From the NCBI GenBank assembly GCA_016788165.1, contig JAEUTH010000017.1, positions 1 to 64,000 on the forward strand: 64,000 bases of DNA, in the 5' to 3' direction. The first letter of the stretch is position 1. Each line of letters begins with the position of its first letter. Positions 26,280-35,573 of this stretch are shown here, piece after piece. A program made the position numbers and the translations under genes. Origin of the DNA: Bacteroidia bacterium. GTDB lineage: Bacteria > Bacteroidota > Bacteroidia > AKYH767-A > OLB10. The notes below the pieces were generated by a model. It had not been told where the DNA came from. It saw nothing but the letters and a program-made list of their open reading frames with translations, and ran no database searches.

Positions 26280-27134
26280 ATGAAAATATTTGATTTAAGG
26301 AATCAATTAATCGAATTGCAAAAAAATGTAATGATGCAAGATGAAGCTGCATTTAATGCAGATCAATTATTGAAGCATGTTTTAAAAATCGATGCAATTA
26401 AATTGCATCAGAATTTTAGCAGCCATGCAGACGAAATAGTTATAAAAACTTGCATGGAGCTTAATAACAAACTTATTGCCGGTAAGCCACTGCAATATGT
26501 ACTGGGCTATGCATATTTTTATGGCCATTGTTTTAAAGTTAATCCATCGGTATTGATACCCAGACCCGAAACCGAAGAGTTAGTAAATTTAATTGTAAAA
26601 CATTACAAGCCAAACCGAAATAAAATGCAGGTAATGGATATTGGAACAGGTAGTGGTTGTATAGCCATTTCAATTAAAAAAGTAAAGCCATCATTTGAGG
26701 TAACGGCTATGGATATTTCATCAGAAGCGCTCCAAGTTGCAATGCATAATGCACAAGTAATTGGTGCTGAAATAAATTTTATTCAGGATGATATTGTAAA
26801 CGTGCAATCAAATTTACCTTGCTTTGATATGATAGTTTCAAATCCGCCTTATGTTATGTTTTCGGAGCGTGCTGAGATGTTGCCCAATGTTTTAGACAAC
26901 GAACCGCATTTGGCACTATTTACTCCGGATGATGCCTTGTTTTTTTACAAACACATTTTGCAATTTGCCAAAACCAATTTGAAAACTGATGGAAGTATTT
27001 GGTTTGAAATTAACCCATTAAAAGCTTACGAGTTGATTGATTTAATGCAACCTAATTACCATATAAAATTATTGGACGATATGTTTGGAAAACACCGGAT
27101 GATTTTTGGCATTAAAAAGAATATTGATTTATAA
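26280..27134 (+). CDS. prmC: Release factor glutamine methyltransferase PrmC
   Basis: 284 residues from ATG at 26280 (an upstream in-frame TTG at 26256 is less likely). N-terminal helical domain, then a class I methyltransferase: SAM motif VMDIGTGSGCIAI (about residues 118-130), acidic loop AMDIS, and the catalytic NPPY in VSNPPYV. It methylates the Gln of the GGQ motif in release factors RF1 and RF2. FGKHRMIFGIK near the C-terminus is a family feature. It is divergent from ribD with a 74-bp shared upstream region. Confidence 0.95.
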   Translation: MKIFDLRNQLIELQKNVMMQDEAAFNADQLLKHVLKIDAIKLHQNFSSHADEIVIKTCMELNNKLIAGKPLQYVLGYAYFYGHCFKVNPSVLIPRPETEELVNLIVKHYKPNRNKMQVMDIGTGSGCIAISIKKVKPSFEVTAMDISSEALQVAMHNAQVIGAEINFIQDDIVNVQSNLPCFDMIVSNPPYVMFSERAEMLPNVLDNEPHLALFTPDDALFFYKHILQFAKTNLKTDGSIWFEINPLKAYELIDLMQPNYHIKLLDDMFGKHRMIFGIKKNIDL

Positions 27135-27225
27135 ACTTTGCTTTAAAGCTGCTTAGGTGCTTTGTAAGCTATTTGTTTTGTTTGTTTAGATACTGATAAT
27201 TTTCAGTTCGAAAATATACTTTATA

Positions 27226-27285
27226 AAAGCAAAGGCTTCATTAAAATTATCGTATAATTTTAATGAAGCCTTTGCTTTGGTTTTT
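27226..27285. terminator. Strong terminator between prmC and cyanophycin synthetase
   Basis: A perfect 25-bp inverted repeat (27226-27250 and 27254-27278) with a 3-base CGT loop, followed on the plus strand by GGTTTTT. It lies between two convergent genes and can serve both: 92 bp after the prmC stop and 27 bp past the cphA stop. Confidence 0.9.
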
Positions 27286-27304
27286 AGCCAACAATAAATT
27301 TGTT

Positions 27305-29953
27305 TTAATGTTGATTGGGTATATCGTCAGCCTTAATTTCAAATTGATCTTCTTTTTCTTTGTAGTCCATTATTTGCTCTAATGCAGCCGGCACCACATC
27401 GCTGCAAATAACTATAAAGGCACCTTTTTTTGCATTTTTAATGGCATGTTCAATTGCATCGCGTTCTGATTTGAAAGTGGAAACTGCTTTTTTGTTATCA
27501 ATACTATGTATGCCTTTCATCATTAGCTCAATAATTTCGGTTTCGGAACGGCCGCGTAAATTTTTATCCTGTCGGATTATAATTTCGTCAAACATTTGTG
27601 CACTAATAATGCCTAACTGCATAATATCTTCATCACGTCTATCGCCAACACCTGCAATAATGCCCACTTTGGGTTTGGCTTCAATTCGGTCTAAGAACTT
27701 GCTTATGGCCATAAAGCCTGCAGGGTTATGGGCATAGTCAACCATAACATTAAAGTTTTTAAACTGGAATAAATTCATCCTGCCCGGAGTTTGTGCAGGT
27801 GATGGTATAAATGTTTCCAAAGCCAGTTTAATATCTTCAATTTTAAAATTCCTTATAAAGCCGGTAAGTACTGCAGGCAAAATATTTTGAATCATAAAAA
27901 TAGCCTTGCCCGAAAAAGTTAGCGGTATGTTTACAATCTTATCTACGCGCATTTTCCAGGTGCCACGCATTATGGTAACAAATCCGTTTTCGGCAACAGC
28001 AGCCAAGCCACCGCGCTCGCAGTGTTTGCGCAATACAGGGTTGTTTTCGTCTAAACTAAAATAAGCAACTTTACAATTTACGTGGTCTGACATGGAAGCA
28101 ACCAAAGGGTCATCGGCATTAAGTATAGCATATCCGTTAGGAGTTACGCTTTCAACCACCACACCTTTTACACGCGCCATTTCTTCGATATTGTTTATAC
28201 CTTTTAAGCCCAAATGATCGGCAGCTACATTGGTTACAATTCCGATATCACATTTATGAAAACCTAATCCGGCACGTAATATGCCACCACGTGCACATTC
28301 TAAAACAGCAAAATCAACGGTAGGGTCTTTTAAAACAAACTCAGCACTTTGAGGGCCGGTGCAATCGCCTTGTTGCAACATGTGGTTTTGTATATAGATG
28401 CCATCTGTTGTGGTAAAGCCAACTTTATGTCCCATATATTTACACATGTGTGCAATTAAACGCGTAGTAGTTGTTTTACCATTGGTGCCGGTAACAGCAA
28501 CAATAGGAATACGCGCATTACTGCCAGGAGGAAACAACATATCCACCACCGGTGCAGCCACATTTCTTGCCAAACCCTCTGTGGGTGCAATGTGCATTCT
28601 AAAACCTGGTGCTGCATTTACTTCCAGTACTGCACCACCAACAGCAGTTAAAGGTTGCGAAATATCGGGAGTCATAATATCAATACCACAAATGTCCAAA
28701 CCCAGTATTCGTGCAATACGTTCGCACATAAATACATTGTAAGGATGTACTATATCTGTTACATCGGTCGAAGTACCACCTGTACTTAAATTAGCAGTGC
28801 GTTTAAGCCAAAGCTCTTCGCCAAGGGGCAATACGCTTTCAAGGGTTAGGTTTTTTTCGGTAAGTATGGCAAGTGTGCTTTCATCAACTTTAATACTGGT
28901 AAGTACTTTCTCATGTCCGTAACCCCTGCGTGGATCTTTATTTACCAAATTTATCAGTTGTTGGATGTTTTGTTTGCCATCGCCAATAACGGCAGCCGGT
29001 GTACGCTTGGCTGCGGCTTCAAATTTATAGTTGATAACTAGAATCCGATGATCATAGCCTGTAATATACTTTTCGACTATGACACCACGCGACACTTTTT
29101 TTGCAACAGCTAAAGCGGTTAGTGCATCTTCCCAACTCCTTACGTTTATGGTAGCACCACGGCCATGATTGCCATTTATTGGTTTAAGTACCAATGGAAA
29201 TCGGATATCGTCAATAGCATCTTTAAGTTCTTCTTCCGTATAAATTATGCGCCCGCGTGGTACCGGTATTGATTGTGCTTCGAGCAGGTTTTTAGTATCT
29301 TCCTTATCGCATGCAATTTCTACGGCAATGCTACCAGTTGTTGAAGCTACAGTAGCCTGTATGCGTTTTTGATTCATACCATAGCCCAATTGTACTAATG
29401 AGTGTCTATTGAGCCTAACCCAAGGTATGCCACGTGCTGCAGCTTCTTCTACAATGCTTCCGGTACTGGGTCCCAGTCGTTCATCTTCGCGTATTTCGCG
29501 CATTTTAGTTATGTCTTCTTCTAAGTCATAAGGTTTATTATCAACTATTGCCTGACAAATTCTGATGGCAGCTTTAGCTGCATAAACACCAACTTTTTCT
29601 TCTACATAACTAAACACCACATTGTACACACCATATTCGCCTGTACTACGTGTACGGCCAAAGCCAGTATCCATGCCGGCCATACTTTGTATTTCTAATG
29701 CAACATGCTCGGCCACATGACCCATCCAGGTACCGGTACGTACCCGATGAAAAAAGCCACCCTCATAATCCTCACTACAACGGTGCGAAAACATGCTGGG
29801 CAATGCACGCTCCAATCTTTCCGGAAATCCTTCAATTAAATTGGTCGGTTTTTCTTCCAAATCTTCTAAATCTAATTTCATTACAATAAGCTTATGCCTG
29901 CGTATGCTCCAATAGTTAGGCCCGCGCATGGCACGAATTTCTAATATCCTCAT
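27305..29953 (-). CDS. cphA: Cyanophycin synthetase
   Basis: 882 residues, the usual length for CphA1. An N-terminal domain (about 1-160, opening MRILEIRAMRGPNYWS), an ATP-grasp domain (about 220-480, with LVLKPINGNHGRGA and LEVNAAPGFRMH) that adds Asp to the backbone, and a Mur-ligase-like domain (about 490-880, P-loop GTNGKTTTT near 490, and a VDYAHNPAG motif) that adds Arg to the side chains. It makes multi-L-arginyl-poly-L-aspartate granules as a nitrogen store. It is divergent from cyanophycinase, across 233 bp. Confidence 0.95.
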   Translation of the reverse strand: MRILEIRAMRGPNYWSIRRHKLIVMKLDLEDLEEKPTNLIEGFPERLERALPSMFSHRCSEDYEGGFFHRVRTGTWMGHVAEHVALEIQSMAGMDTGFGRTRSTGEYGVYNVVFSYVEEKVGVYAAKAAIRICQAIVDNKPYDLEEDITKMREIREDERLGPSTGSIVEEAAARGIPWVRLNRHSLVQLGYGMNQKRIQATVASTTGSIAVEIACDKEDTKNLLEAQSIPVPRGRIIYTEEELKDAIDDIRFPLVLKPINGNHGRGATINVRSWEDALTALAVAKKVSRGVIVEKYITGYDHRILVINYKFEAAAKRTPAAVIGDGKQNIQQLINLVNKDPRRGYGHEKVLTSIKVDESTLAILTEKNLTLESVLPLGEELWLKRTANLSTGGTSTDVTDIVHPYNVFMCERIARILGLDICGIDIMTPDISQPLTAVGGAVLEVNAAPGFRMHIAPTEGLARNVAAPVVDMLFPPGSNARIPIVAVTGTNGKTTTTRLIAHMCKYMGHKVGFTTTDGIYIQNHMLQQGDCTGPQSAEFVLKDPTVDFAVLECARGGILRAGLGFHKCDIGIVTNVAADHLGLKGINNIEEMARVKGVVVESVTPNGYAILNADDPLVASMSDHVNCKVAYFSLDENNPVLRKHCERGGLAAVAENGFVTIMRGTWKMRVDKIVNIPLTFSGKAIFMIQNILPAVLTGFIRNFKIEDIKLALETFIPSPAQTPGRMNLFQFKNFNVMVDYAHNPAGFMAISKFLDRIEAKPKVGIIAGVGDRRDEDIMQLGIISAQMFDEIIIRQDKNLRGRSETEIIELMMKGIHSIDNKKAVSTFKSERDAIEHAIKNAKKGAFIVICSDVVPAALEQIMDYKEKEDQFEIKADDIPNQH

Positions 29954-30142
29954 ATTTTAATTTTTAATGATTGGGGTAAATATTTATTGCTAAAAGCAGC
30001 GTTGCCAATGTTGAAATCTTTTTCTTAATAAACAAACAAGCCATTAAACATTGGCATAAAACCAATAGGCGCAGGCATTTTATATTGTTAAATAACTTCG
30101 TTAATCAGTTAAAGTTAGATGTACACAATTAAAAGGTTCTTA

Positions 30143-30150
30143 TATTTTTG
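30143..30150 (+). promoter_or_regulatory. Candidate -7 element for cyanophycinase
   Basis: TATTTTTG matches TAnnTTTG and lies 36 bp upstream of the cphB ATG. No TTG is found at the usual -33 spacing. The divergent cphA start has no matching motif that I can find. Confidence 0.4.
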
Positions 30151-30186
30151 CTGCCTTTAATTTAAAAGTAAACAAGTTTAAACGGT

Positions 30187-31059
30187 ATGATTGTACCTAA
30201 AGGTAAATTAATTTCAATAGGCGGTGCCGAAGATAAAGGCACCGAACCCGAGCCGGATTTTTTACAGAAAAACAATTTGAATTTTTTTGAATTGCAAATT
30301 TTGCAACGCATAGTGCAAGAAGTTGGTGGGCCCGATAAACATATCGAAGTTATTACCTCGGCATCGAGCATACCGTTAGAAGTTGCACACGGTTACCTAA
30401 ATGCTTTTGGCAAACTGGGATGCTCCAATGTGCAGATAATGGACATACGCAAGCGCGATGAGGTTTCGCATACAGGTTATCTTGAACGTATTAAGCAATG
30501 TGATGGTGTAATGTTTACAGGTGGTAATCAGATGCGGCTTAGCACTTTTTTTGGAGGTACGCCCTTTTTAGAAATTTTACACCAACGTTATCGTAACGAA
30601 AATTTTGTAATTGCAGGTACCAGTGCGGGGGCAATGGCTATGAGTAATACCATGATTTACCAGGGCAGCAGCAGCGATGCATTATTAAAAGGTGAAGTTA
30701 AACTTAGTACCGGATTGGGCTTTATGCGCGATGTAATTATAGACTCGCATTTTGTAAAACGAGGCAGGTTTGGCCGTTTAGCCGAAGCAGTTGCAAGCAA
30801 CCCATCCTGTATCGGAATCGGATTGGGTGAGGATACCGGTTTGTTGGTTACCGAAGGTAATTATATGGAAGCAATTGGAAGCGGTTTGGTAATTTTAATT
30901 GATGGCCATAACATTGTGCATACCAACATTGCCGATGTACAATATGGATCGCCAATCAGTATTGAAAATTTAATAGTACACGTAATGGCAAAAGGCAATG
31001 GATATGATTTAGCAGCCCGGCAATTTTATGCCGATGTAAAACAAATGCAAGTAAGCTAA
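30187..31059 (+). CDS. cphB: Cyanophycinase
   Basis: 290 residues, peptidase family S51. The catalytic serine is Ser146 in GTSAGAMAM, and the motifs IGGAEDKG near the start and MFTGGNQMRL (about residues 111-120) are characteristic. It cleaves cyanophycin to beta-Asp-Arg dipeptides. There is no secretion signal, so it acts inside the cell on the cell's own granules. The enzyme that then splits the dipeptide (isoaspartyl dipeptidase) is not in the window. The 3' neighbour is 92 bp away on the same strand. Confidence 0.95.
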   Translation: MIVPKGKLISIGGAEDKGTEPEPDFLQKNNLNFFELQILQRIVQEVGGPDKHIEVITSASSIPLEVAHGYLNAFGKLGCSNVQIMDIRKRDEVSHTGYLERIKQCDGVMFTGGNQMRLSTFFGGTPFLEILHQRYRNENFVIAGTSAGAMAMSNTMIYQGSSSDALLKGEVKLSTGLGFMRDVIIDSHFVKRGRFGRLAEAVASNPSCIGIGLGEDTGLLVTEGNYMEAIGSGLVILIDGHNIVHTNIADVQYGSPISIENLIVHVMAKGNGYDLAARQFYADVKQMQVS

Positions 31060-31151
31060 CCCTTTAATTGATTCGATACTTTGATGTATAAGACCATATT
31101 AATATTTTATTACTTTTAATTTCTTTGTTTACAATAAATACTTTTCAAAAA

Positions 31152-31949
31152 ATGACAAACGATAAAACTTATTTAGGCGAAAAATGGAAGAAAGTTGAAC
31201 TTGGTGTTGAAAGTACTAATTCCATTGTATTAGAAATATCAAACTTCGGCAGGGTAAGAAGCACAACACGTTTTTTTTCGAAACGAATTCTAAAAGGTTC
31301 GATGATTAATGGTTATAAAAATATATCGCTGAAACTTTTTGAACCACGCTCGAAGGCTGTTGAAACCAGACTGGCTTATTATAAAAAGCAAATGGCATTG
31401 TTAAACAAGCGCATTGCCGAAACCACCAAACAAGTTAAAACAAAAGGTATAAGCGCTAAGCAAAAACGCGATAGCCAGCGTTTACTTGCCGATGATACCG
31501 CCCTGTTAAATGGCATAAACGCAAAATATAAAAAGGAGTTCCGGGCCGATGAATTAAGCCGTACTATTAATAAAGCGTTTCTGATACATAAATTAGTTGG
31601 TCAAAATTTTTGCCGTAAACCCAACAGCAATTATCAATTTGTAATTCATTTAGATTATAATAAATTAAATAACAAATACGATAACCTAAAGTGGGCAACA
31701 CAAGCCGAAGTTACGCAACACTCAGCAACCAATCCATTGGTACTAAAAGCAATTAAAGCCCGTAGAGGTAAGCGTATTGAAGGTGCCAACAATTATAAAT
31801 TAACCGAATCGAAGGTGATGATAATTAAGAAGCGAATTGCCGAAGGTAAACCGCTTCGTACTATTGCTAAACAATTTAAGGTTTCAGAAACACAGATATT
31901 GCGCATTAAGCGCAAAATAAATTGGGCAAATGTAAAGGCAGCAATGTAA
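31152..31949 (+). CDS. NUMOD4 - HNH-like - HTH protein (homing-endonuclease-like)
   Basis: 265 residues from ATG at 31152 (an in-frame TTG at 31125 would add nine). Residues about 8-65 match NUMOD4, a DNA-binding module of HNH homing endonucleases (EISNFGRVRS, then RILKGSMINGYKNISL). A Lys/Ala-rich helical insert follows (about 70-135). Residues about 145-190 resemble HNH_3, with both histidines (IHKLV and VIHLDYNK) and the asparagines (KLNN, DNLKWAT) kept. The last 50 residues form a helix-turn-helix (LRTIAKQFKVSETQILRIK). No intron or intein is nearby. It could be an active free-standing endonuclease or a DNA-binding protein co-opted as a regulator. Position between cphB and hutU suggests the latter but does not prove it. 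Confidence 0.75.
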   Translation: MTNDKTYLGEKWKKVELGVESTNSIVLEISNFGRVRSTTRFFSKRILKGSMINGYKNISLKLFEPRSKAVETRLAYYKKQMALLNKRIAETTKQVKTKGISAKQKRDSQRLLADDTALLNGINAKYKKEFRADELSRTINKAFLIHKLVGQNFCRKPNSNYQFVIHLDYNKLNNKYDNLKWATQAEVTQHSATNPLVLKAIKARRGKRIEGANNYKLTESKVMIIKKRIAEGKPLRTIAKQFKVSETQILRIKRKINWANVKAAM

Positions 31950-32024
31950 AACATGCTGTGTTTATAATTTGACAATTGCATCTATAAATTGTTGCATATT
32001 TTTCAATGTAAGCAGTTGTAATTA

Positions 32025-32040
32025 CTGCATTTAAATGCAG
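32025..32040. promoter_or_regulatory. Perfect 16-bp palindrome upstream of urocanate hydratase
   Basis: CTGCATTTAAATGCAG reads the same on both strands, 56 bp before the hutU start. It overlaps a second small inverted repeat, GCAGT-N7-ACTGC (32012-32028). This is a plausible dimeric-repressor operator for hutU. No HutC-like regulator is in the window. Confidence 0.5.
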
Positions 32041-32096
32041 AACACATAACCCAATTAGAATTCGATTTACAATTATAGCATTTAATCAGCATAAAA

Positions 32097-33770
32097 ATGA
32101 TTACTACATCCAAACTTGATTTGACGAAAACGAAGACACCAACAGGCAATAAAATATCATGCAAAGGTTGGGTGCAAGAAGCCGCATTACGCATGTTGCA
32201 TAACAACCTGGATCCTGATGTTGCCGAGCGCCCCGAAGATTTAATTGTTTATGGTGGCACCGGTAAAGCGGCTCGCAACGTAGAGTCGTTCCATTTAATA
32301 GTAAAAGCATTACGCGATTTAGAAGATGACGAAACGCTATTAATACAAAGTGGCAAACCGGTGGGGATATTACCAACACACCCCGATGCACCCAGGGTTC
32401 TGATAAGCAATTCGCAATTGGTACCGCATTGGGCAAATTGGGATAACTTTAGAAAATTAGAAGCACAAGGACTTACCATGTATGGCCAAATGACTGCCGG
32501 CAGTTGGATATATATTGGCTCGCAAGGTATCGTGCAAGGTACTTATGAAACGTATGCCGAAGTGGCCCGTCAACATTTTGGAGGTTCATTAAAAAACACG
32601 CTAAATGTAACTGCAGGTTTAGGTGGTATGGGCGGTGCGCAACCATTGGCAATAACTATGAACGATGGTGTATGCCTTGCAGCTGAAATGGAAATGTGGC
32701 GTGCCGAAAAGCGCATTCAAACCCGCTACTTAGACTACATGTTTACCAACCTGGATGAAGCCATAGACAAGTCTATTGAAGCAAAAAACACCGGTAAAAA
32801 TATTTCGATAGCATATATTGGCAATGCCATTACATTATTAAAAAGACTAATCGAAAGAAATATTACACCCGATACATTAACCGATCAAACATCAGCACAT
32901 GATGAATTGGTTGGATACTTTCCCGAAGGTTTAAGTGTGGAAGAAGCACGCCTGCTAAGAAATGATAATCCACAGGCATACATTAAGCTTAGTAAAGAGA
33001 GTATGGTGCAACATGTTTCATTAATGATTGAGTTGCAAAAAAAAGGAGCTGTAACATTTGATTATGGTAATAACATACGCGGCCAGGCTTTTGCTATGGG
33101 ATTAAAAAATGCTTTCGATTTTCCGGGCTTTGTACCGGCATACATCCGGCCATTATTTTGCGAAGGCAAAGGCCCCTTCAGATGGGCAGCTTTAAGTGGC
33201 GATCCGGAGGATATTTATGAAACAGATAAATTAATTTTAGAAATGTTTCCCGAAGATAAAGCGCTGGCACGTTGGATTAAAATGGCTCAGGAACGTATTG
33301 CTTTTCAAGGATTACCGGCACGCATTTGTTGGTTAGGACAAGGCGATAGAGAAAAAGCCGGTTTGGCATTTAACCGCTTGTTAAAAGAAGGTAAACTAAA
33401 AGCCCCTATTGTAATAGGCCGCGACCATTTAGATACAGGCAGTGTTGCATCGCCTAACCGCGAAACCGAAGCCATGAAAGACGGCAGCGATGCCATAGCC
33501 GATTGGCCTGTTTTAAATGCCTTAATAAATACTGCAGGTGGTGCCAGTTGGGTATCGTTGCACCATGGCGGTGGAGTAGGCATTGGCTACAGCATACATG
33601 CAGGTATGGTTATAGTAGCTGATGGTACAGATGCTGCAGCAACGCGTATTAAGCGTGTTTTGCATAACGACCCAGCTATGGGTGTTTTGCGCCACATGGA
33701 TGCCGGTTATGACATAGCCACAGATACAGCACGTAAGCACCGCTTAGATATACGAGAGCGTTTGAAGTAA
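32097..33770 (+). CDS. hutU: Urocanate hydratase
   Basis: 557 residues, the family's normal length. NAD-binding motif [12 protein letters not shown] (about residues 179-190), the signature [16 protein letters not shown] with the conserved active-site cysteine, and the C-terminal [11 protein letters not shown]. It hydrates urocanate to 4-imidazolone-5-propionate, the second step of histidine degradation, in the cytoplasm. The next enzyme, HutI, is encoded about 23 kb away at 57050; HutH (histidine ammonia-lyase) is not in the window. It has its own terminator (33789-33821). Confidence 0.97.
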   Translation: MITTSKLDLTKTKTPTGNKISCKGWVQEAALRMLHNNLDPDVAERPEDLIVYGGTGKAARNVESFHLIVKALRDLEDDETLLIQSGKPVGILPTHPDAPRVLISNSQLVPHWANWDNFRKLEAQGLTMYGQMTAGSWIYIGSQGIVQGTYETYAEVARQHFGGSLKNTLNVTAGLGGMGGAQPLAITMNDGVCLAAEMEMWRAEKRIQTRYLDYMFTNLDEAIDKSIEAKNTGKNISIAYIGNAITLLKRLIERNITPDTLTDQTSAHDELVGYFPEGLSVEEARLLRNDNPQAYIKLSKESMVQHVSLMIELQKKGAVTFDYGNNIRGQAFAMGLKNAFDFPGFVPAYIRPLFCEGKGPFRWAALSGDPEDIYETDKLILEMFPEDKALARWIKMAQERIAFQGLPARICWLGQGDREKAGLAFNRLLKEGKLKAPIVIGRDHLDTGSVASPNRETEAMKDGSDAIADWPVLNALINTAGGASWVSLHHGGGVGIGYSIHAGMVIVADGTDAAATRIKRVLHNDPAMGVLRHMDAGYDIATDTARKHRLDIRERLK

Positions 33771-33788
33771 TGGTGGTTATTAAAGATA

Positions 33789-33821
33789 AAAATGCGGCTG
33801 TTTTTTAGCCGCATTTTTTTT
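33789..33821 (+). terminator. Rho-independent terminator of hutU
   Basis: An 11-bp stem AAAATGCGGCT / AGCCGCATTTT with loop GTTTTTT, followed by a run of T. It lies 18 bp after the hutU stop. Confidence 0.9.
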
Positions 33822-33887
33822 GCCTTATTTGTCTGCTCTGCAATTTAAATTTAAGCCAAGGGTATTGCATCAAATCAAAAGGAGCTA

Positions 33888-35573
33888 ATGAAAAAAAAAG
33901 AAGTTAAAAACAAAGCCAAGCTTGACATAAAAACACAAGATAAAAATTGGCCTTATCTTTTATTGCTGTTTTTGATTACTTGTTTCGCCTTTTGGCCTAC
34001 ATTAAATAATGGTTTTACCAATTGGGACGACCCAACCTATCTCATTAACAACCTCCTTATTAAACAATTAAATGCAACCAGCATTAAACAAATGTTTACC
34101 GAGGTTTACTTTTCAAATTACCAGCCCTTGCATTTACTTTCGTATGCAATTGAATATAAACTTTTTGGTTTAGATCCGAAGGGCTACCACTTAGTAAGTA
34201 TTTTAATGCATGCCGTTAATGCTTGTTTGGTTTTTTGGCTGATAAAAAAGTTAGCTAACAATCAGGTGGCATTTATTACTGCTGCATTGTTTGCCTTATC
34301 GCCATTACGTGTCGAAAGTGTTGCATGGGCATCTGAGCGCAAAGATTTGCTGTATGCCATGTTTTACTTTGCAGCCTTAATTACGTATATTAACTATGTT
34401 AGAAATCAAACATGGGGATTATACTTAGTGGGCACTTTTGCTTTTTTTGTTCTGGCAGTTTTTTCAAAAGCAATGGCTGTATCGCTGGTTCCTTTGTTAT
34501 GGGTGTTTGATTTTTATTTGAAACGAAAGTTTGATTTGAAATGCATACTTGAAAAGGTTCCGTTTTTAATATTGGCCTTAATTATGGGTTTGGTATCTTA
34601 CAATGCATCAGCCACCGATGGCTCTATTGATACTTCGGATTTGTACACTTTTACCGACCGGATATTTTTTGCCGCACACAATTTTATCCAATACATCTTT
34701 AAATCAATTATACCCTATAAACTAAGCGCATTTTATCAGTATGCGCCCAAAGTTACAGCCATTTACTATGGCGCTTTTGCACTTGTTGTTTTATTAATAG
34801 CAACGAGTATTTATTTGTTACGTGCTTCGAAAATATTTTTGTTTACGCTTTTGTTTTTTGGATGCAGCATTTTTTTGGTACTAATGTTAATACCGGTTGG
34901 GCCAACAGTTTTTAGCGAACGTTATGCCTATATACCATCCGTTGCCCTATATTTTTTAATAGCCTGGTATGCCGTTCAATTTTATTATCAATCAAAAAAA
35001 TACAAAGCAATGGTGCAGGTAGCTTTGGTAATAGTTTTAGCTTATTTTACCTATGTATCGCGCATTCGCTGCCAGGTGTGGAACAATAGTATTGCATTGT
35101 GGAGCGATGTGTTATTACAGTTTCCAACAGCGCCACATGCTTTAAATAACAGAGGCGATGCTTATTTTGTAAATCAGCAAATACCCGAAGCTATTGCCGA
35201 TTTTAATTTGGCTATTGCCGGCAATAATAAATATGCACAAGCTTATTACAATCGTGCAAATGCCTATGGCCAACAAGGCAAAGCCGATTTGGCCTTAAAG
35301 GATTTAAATGCTTGCTTAAAATATGATACCGGTAATGCCGAAGCGTATAATAAACGTGGACAGGCGTATGCTATTTTGGGTAATGTAAACAGTGCATTAA
35401 CCGATTTTAATAAAGCATTAGATTTAAAACCTGCGTTAACAGAAGTGTATTACAATTTAGGTATCACCTATTTAAATACAGGCCAAAAAGATTTGGCATG
35501 CCAAAATTTAAGAATGGCATTAAATGCCGGATACGAATTAGCACAAGCGCCATTTGACAATGCCTGTAAGTAA
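33888..35573 (+). CDS. TMTC-like membrane protein with C-terminal TPR repeats
   Basis: 561 residues. A basic N-terminal tail, then about ten membrane helices (about 25-400) with motifs of the GT-C glycosyltransferase fold as in eukaryotic TMTC proteins: NWDDPTYLINN (acidic motif in the first external loop), HAVNACLVF and RVESVAWASERKDLLY. Three or four TPR units follow (about 415-540, for example AYYNRANAYGQQGKADLAL and AYNKRGQAYAIL). A polyprenyl-phosphate-sugar donor and transfer to protein are inferred from the family; the acceptor is unknown. It has a clear Shine-Dalgarno sequence AAAGGAG at 33878-33884, unusual in this genome. The next gene starts right at its stop. Confidence 0.8.
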   Translation: MKKKEVKNKAKLDIKTQDKNWPYLLLLFLITCFAFWPTLNNGFTNWDDPTYLINNLLIKQLNATSIKQMFTEVYFSNYQPLHLLSYAIEYKLFGLDPKGYHLVSILMHAVNACLVFWLIKKLANNQVAFITAALFALSPLRVESVAWASERKDLLYAMFYFAALITYINYVRNQTWGLYLVGTFAFFVLAVFSKAMAVSLVPLLWVFDFYLKRKFDLKCILEKVPFLILALIMGLVSYNASATDGSIDTSDLYTFTDRIFFAAHNFIQYIFKSIIPYKLSAFYQYAPKVTAIYYGAFALVVLLIATSIYLLRASKIFLFTLLFFGCSIFLVLMLIPVGPTVFSERYAYIPSVALYFLIAWYAVQFYYQSKKYKAMVQVALVIVLAYFTYVSRIRCQVWNNSIALWSDVLLQFPTAPHALNNRGDAYFVNQQIPEAIADFNLAIAGNNKYAQAYYNRANAYGQQGKADLALKDLNACLKYDTGNAEAYNKRGQAYAILGNVNSALTDFNKALDLKPALTEVYYNLGITYLNTGQKDLACQNLRMALNAGYELAQAPFDNACK

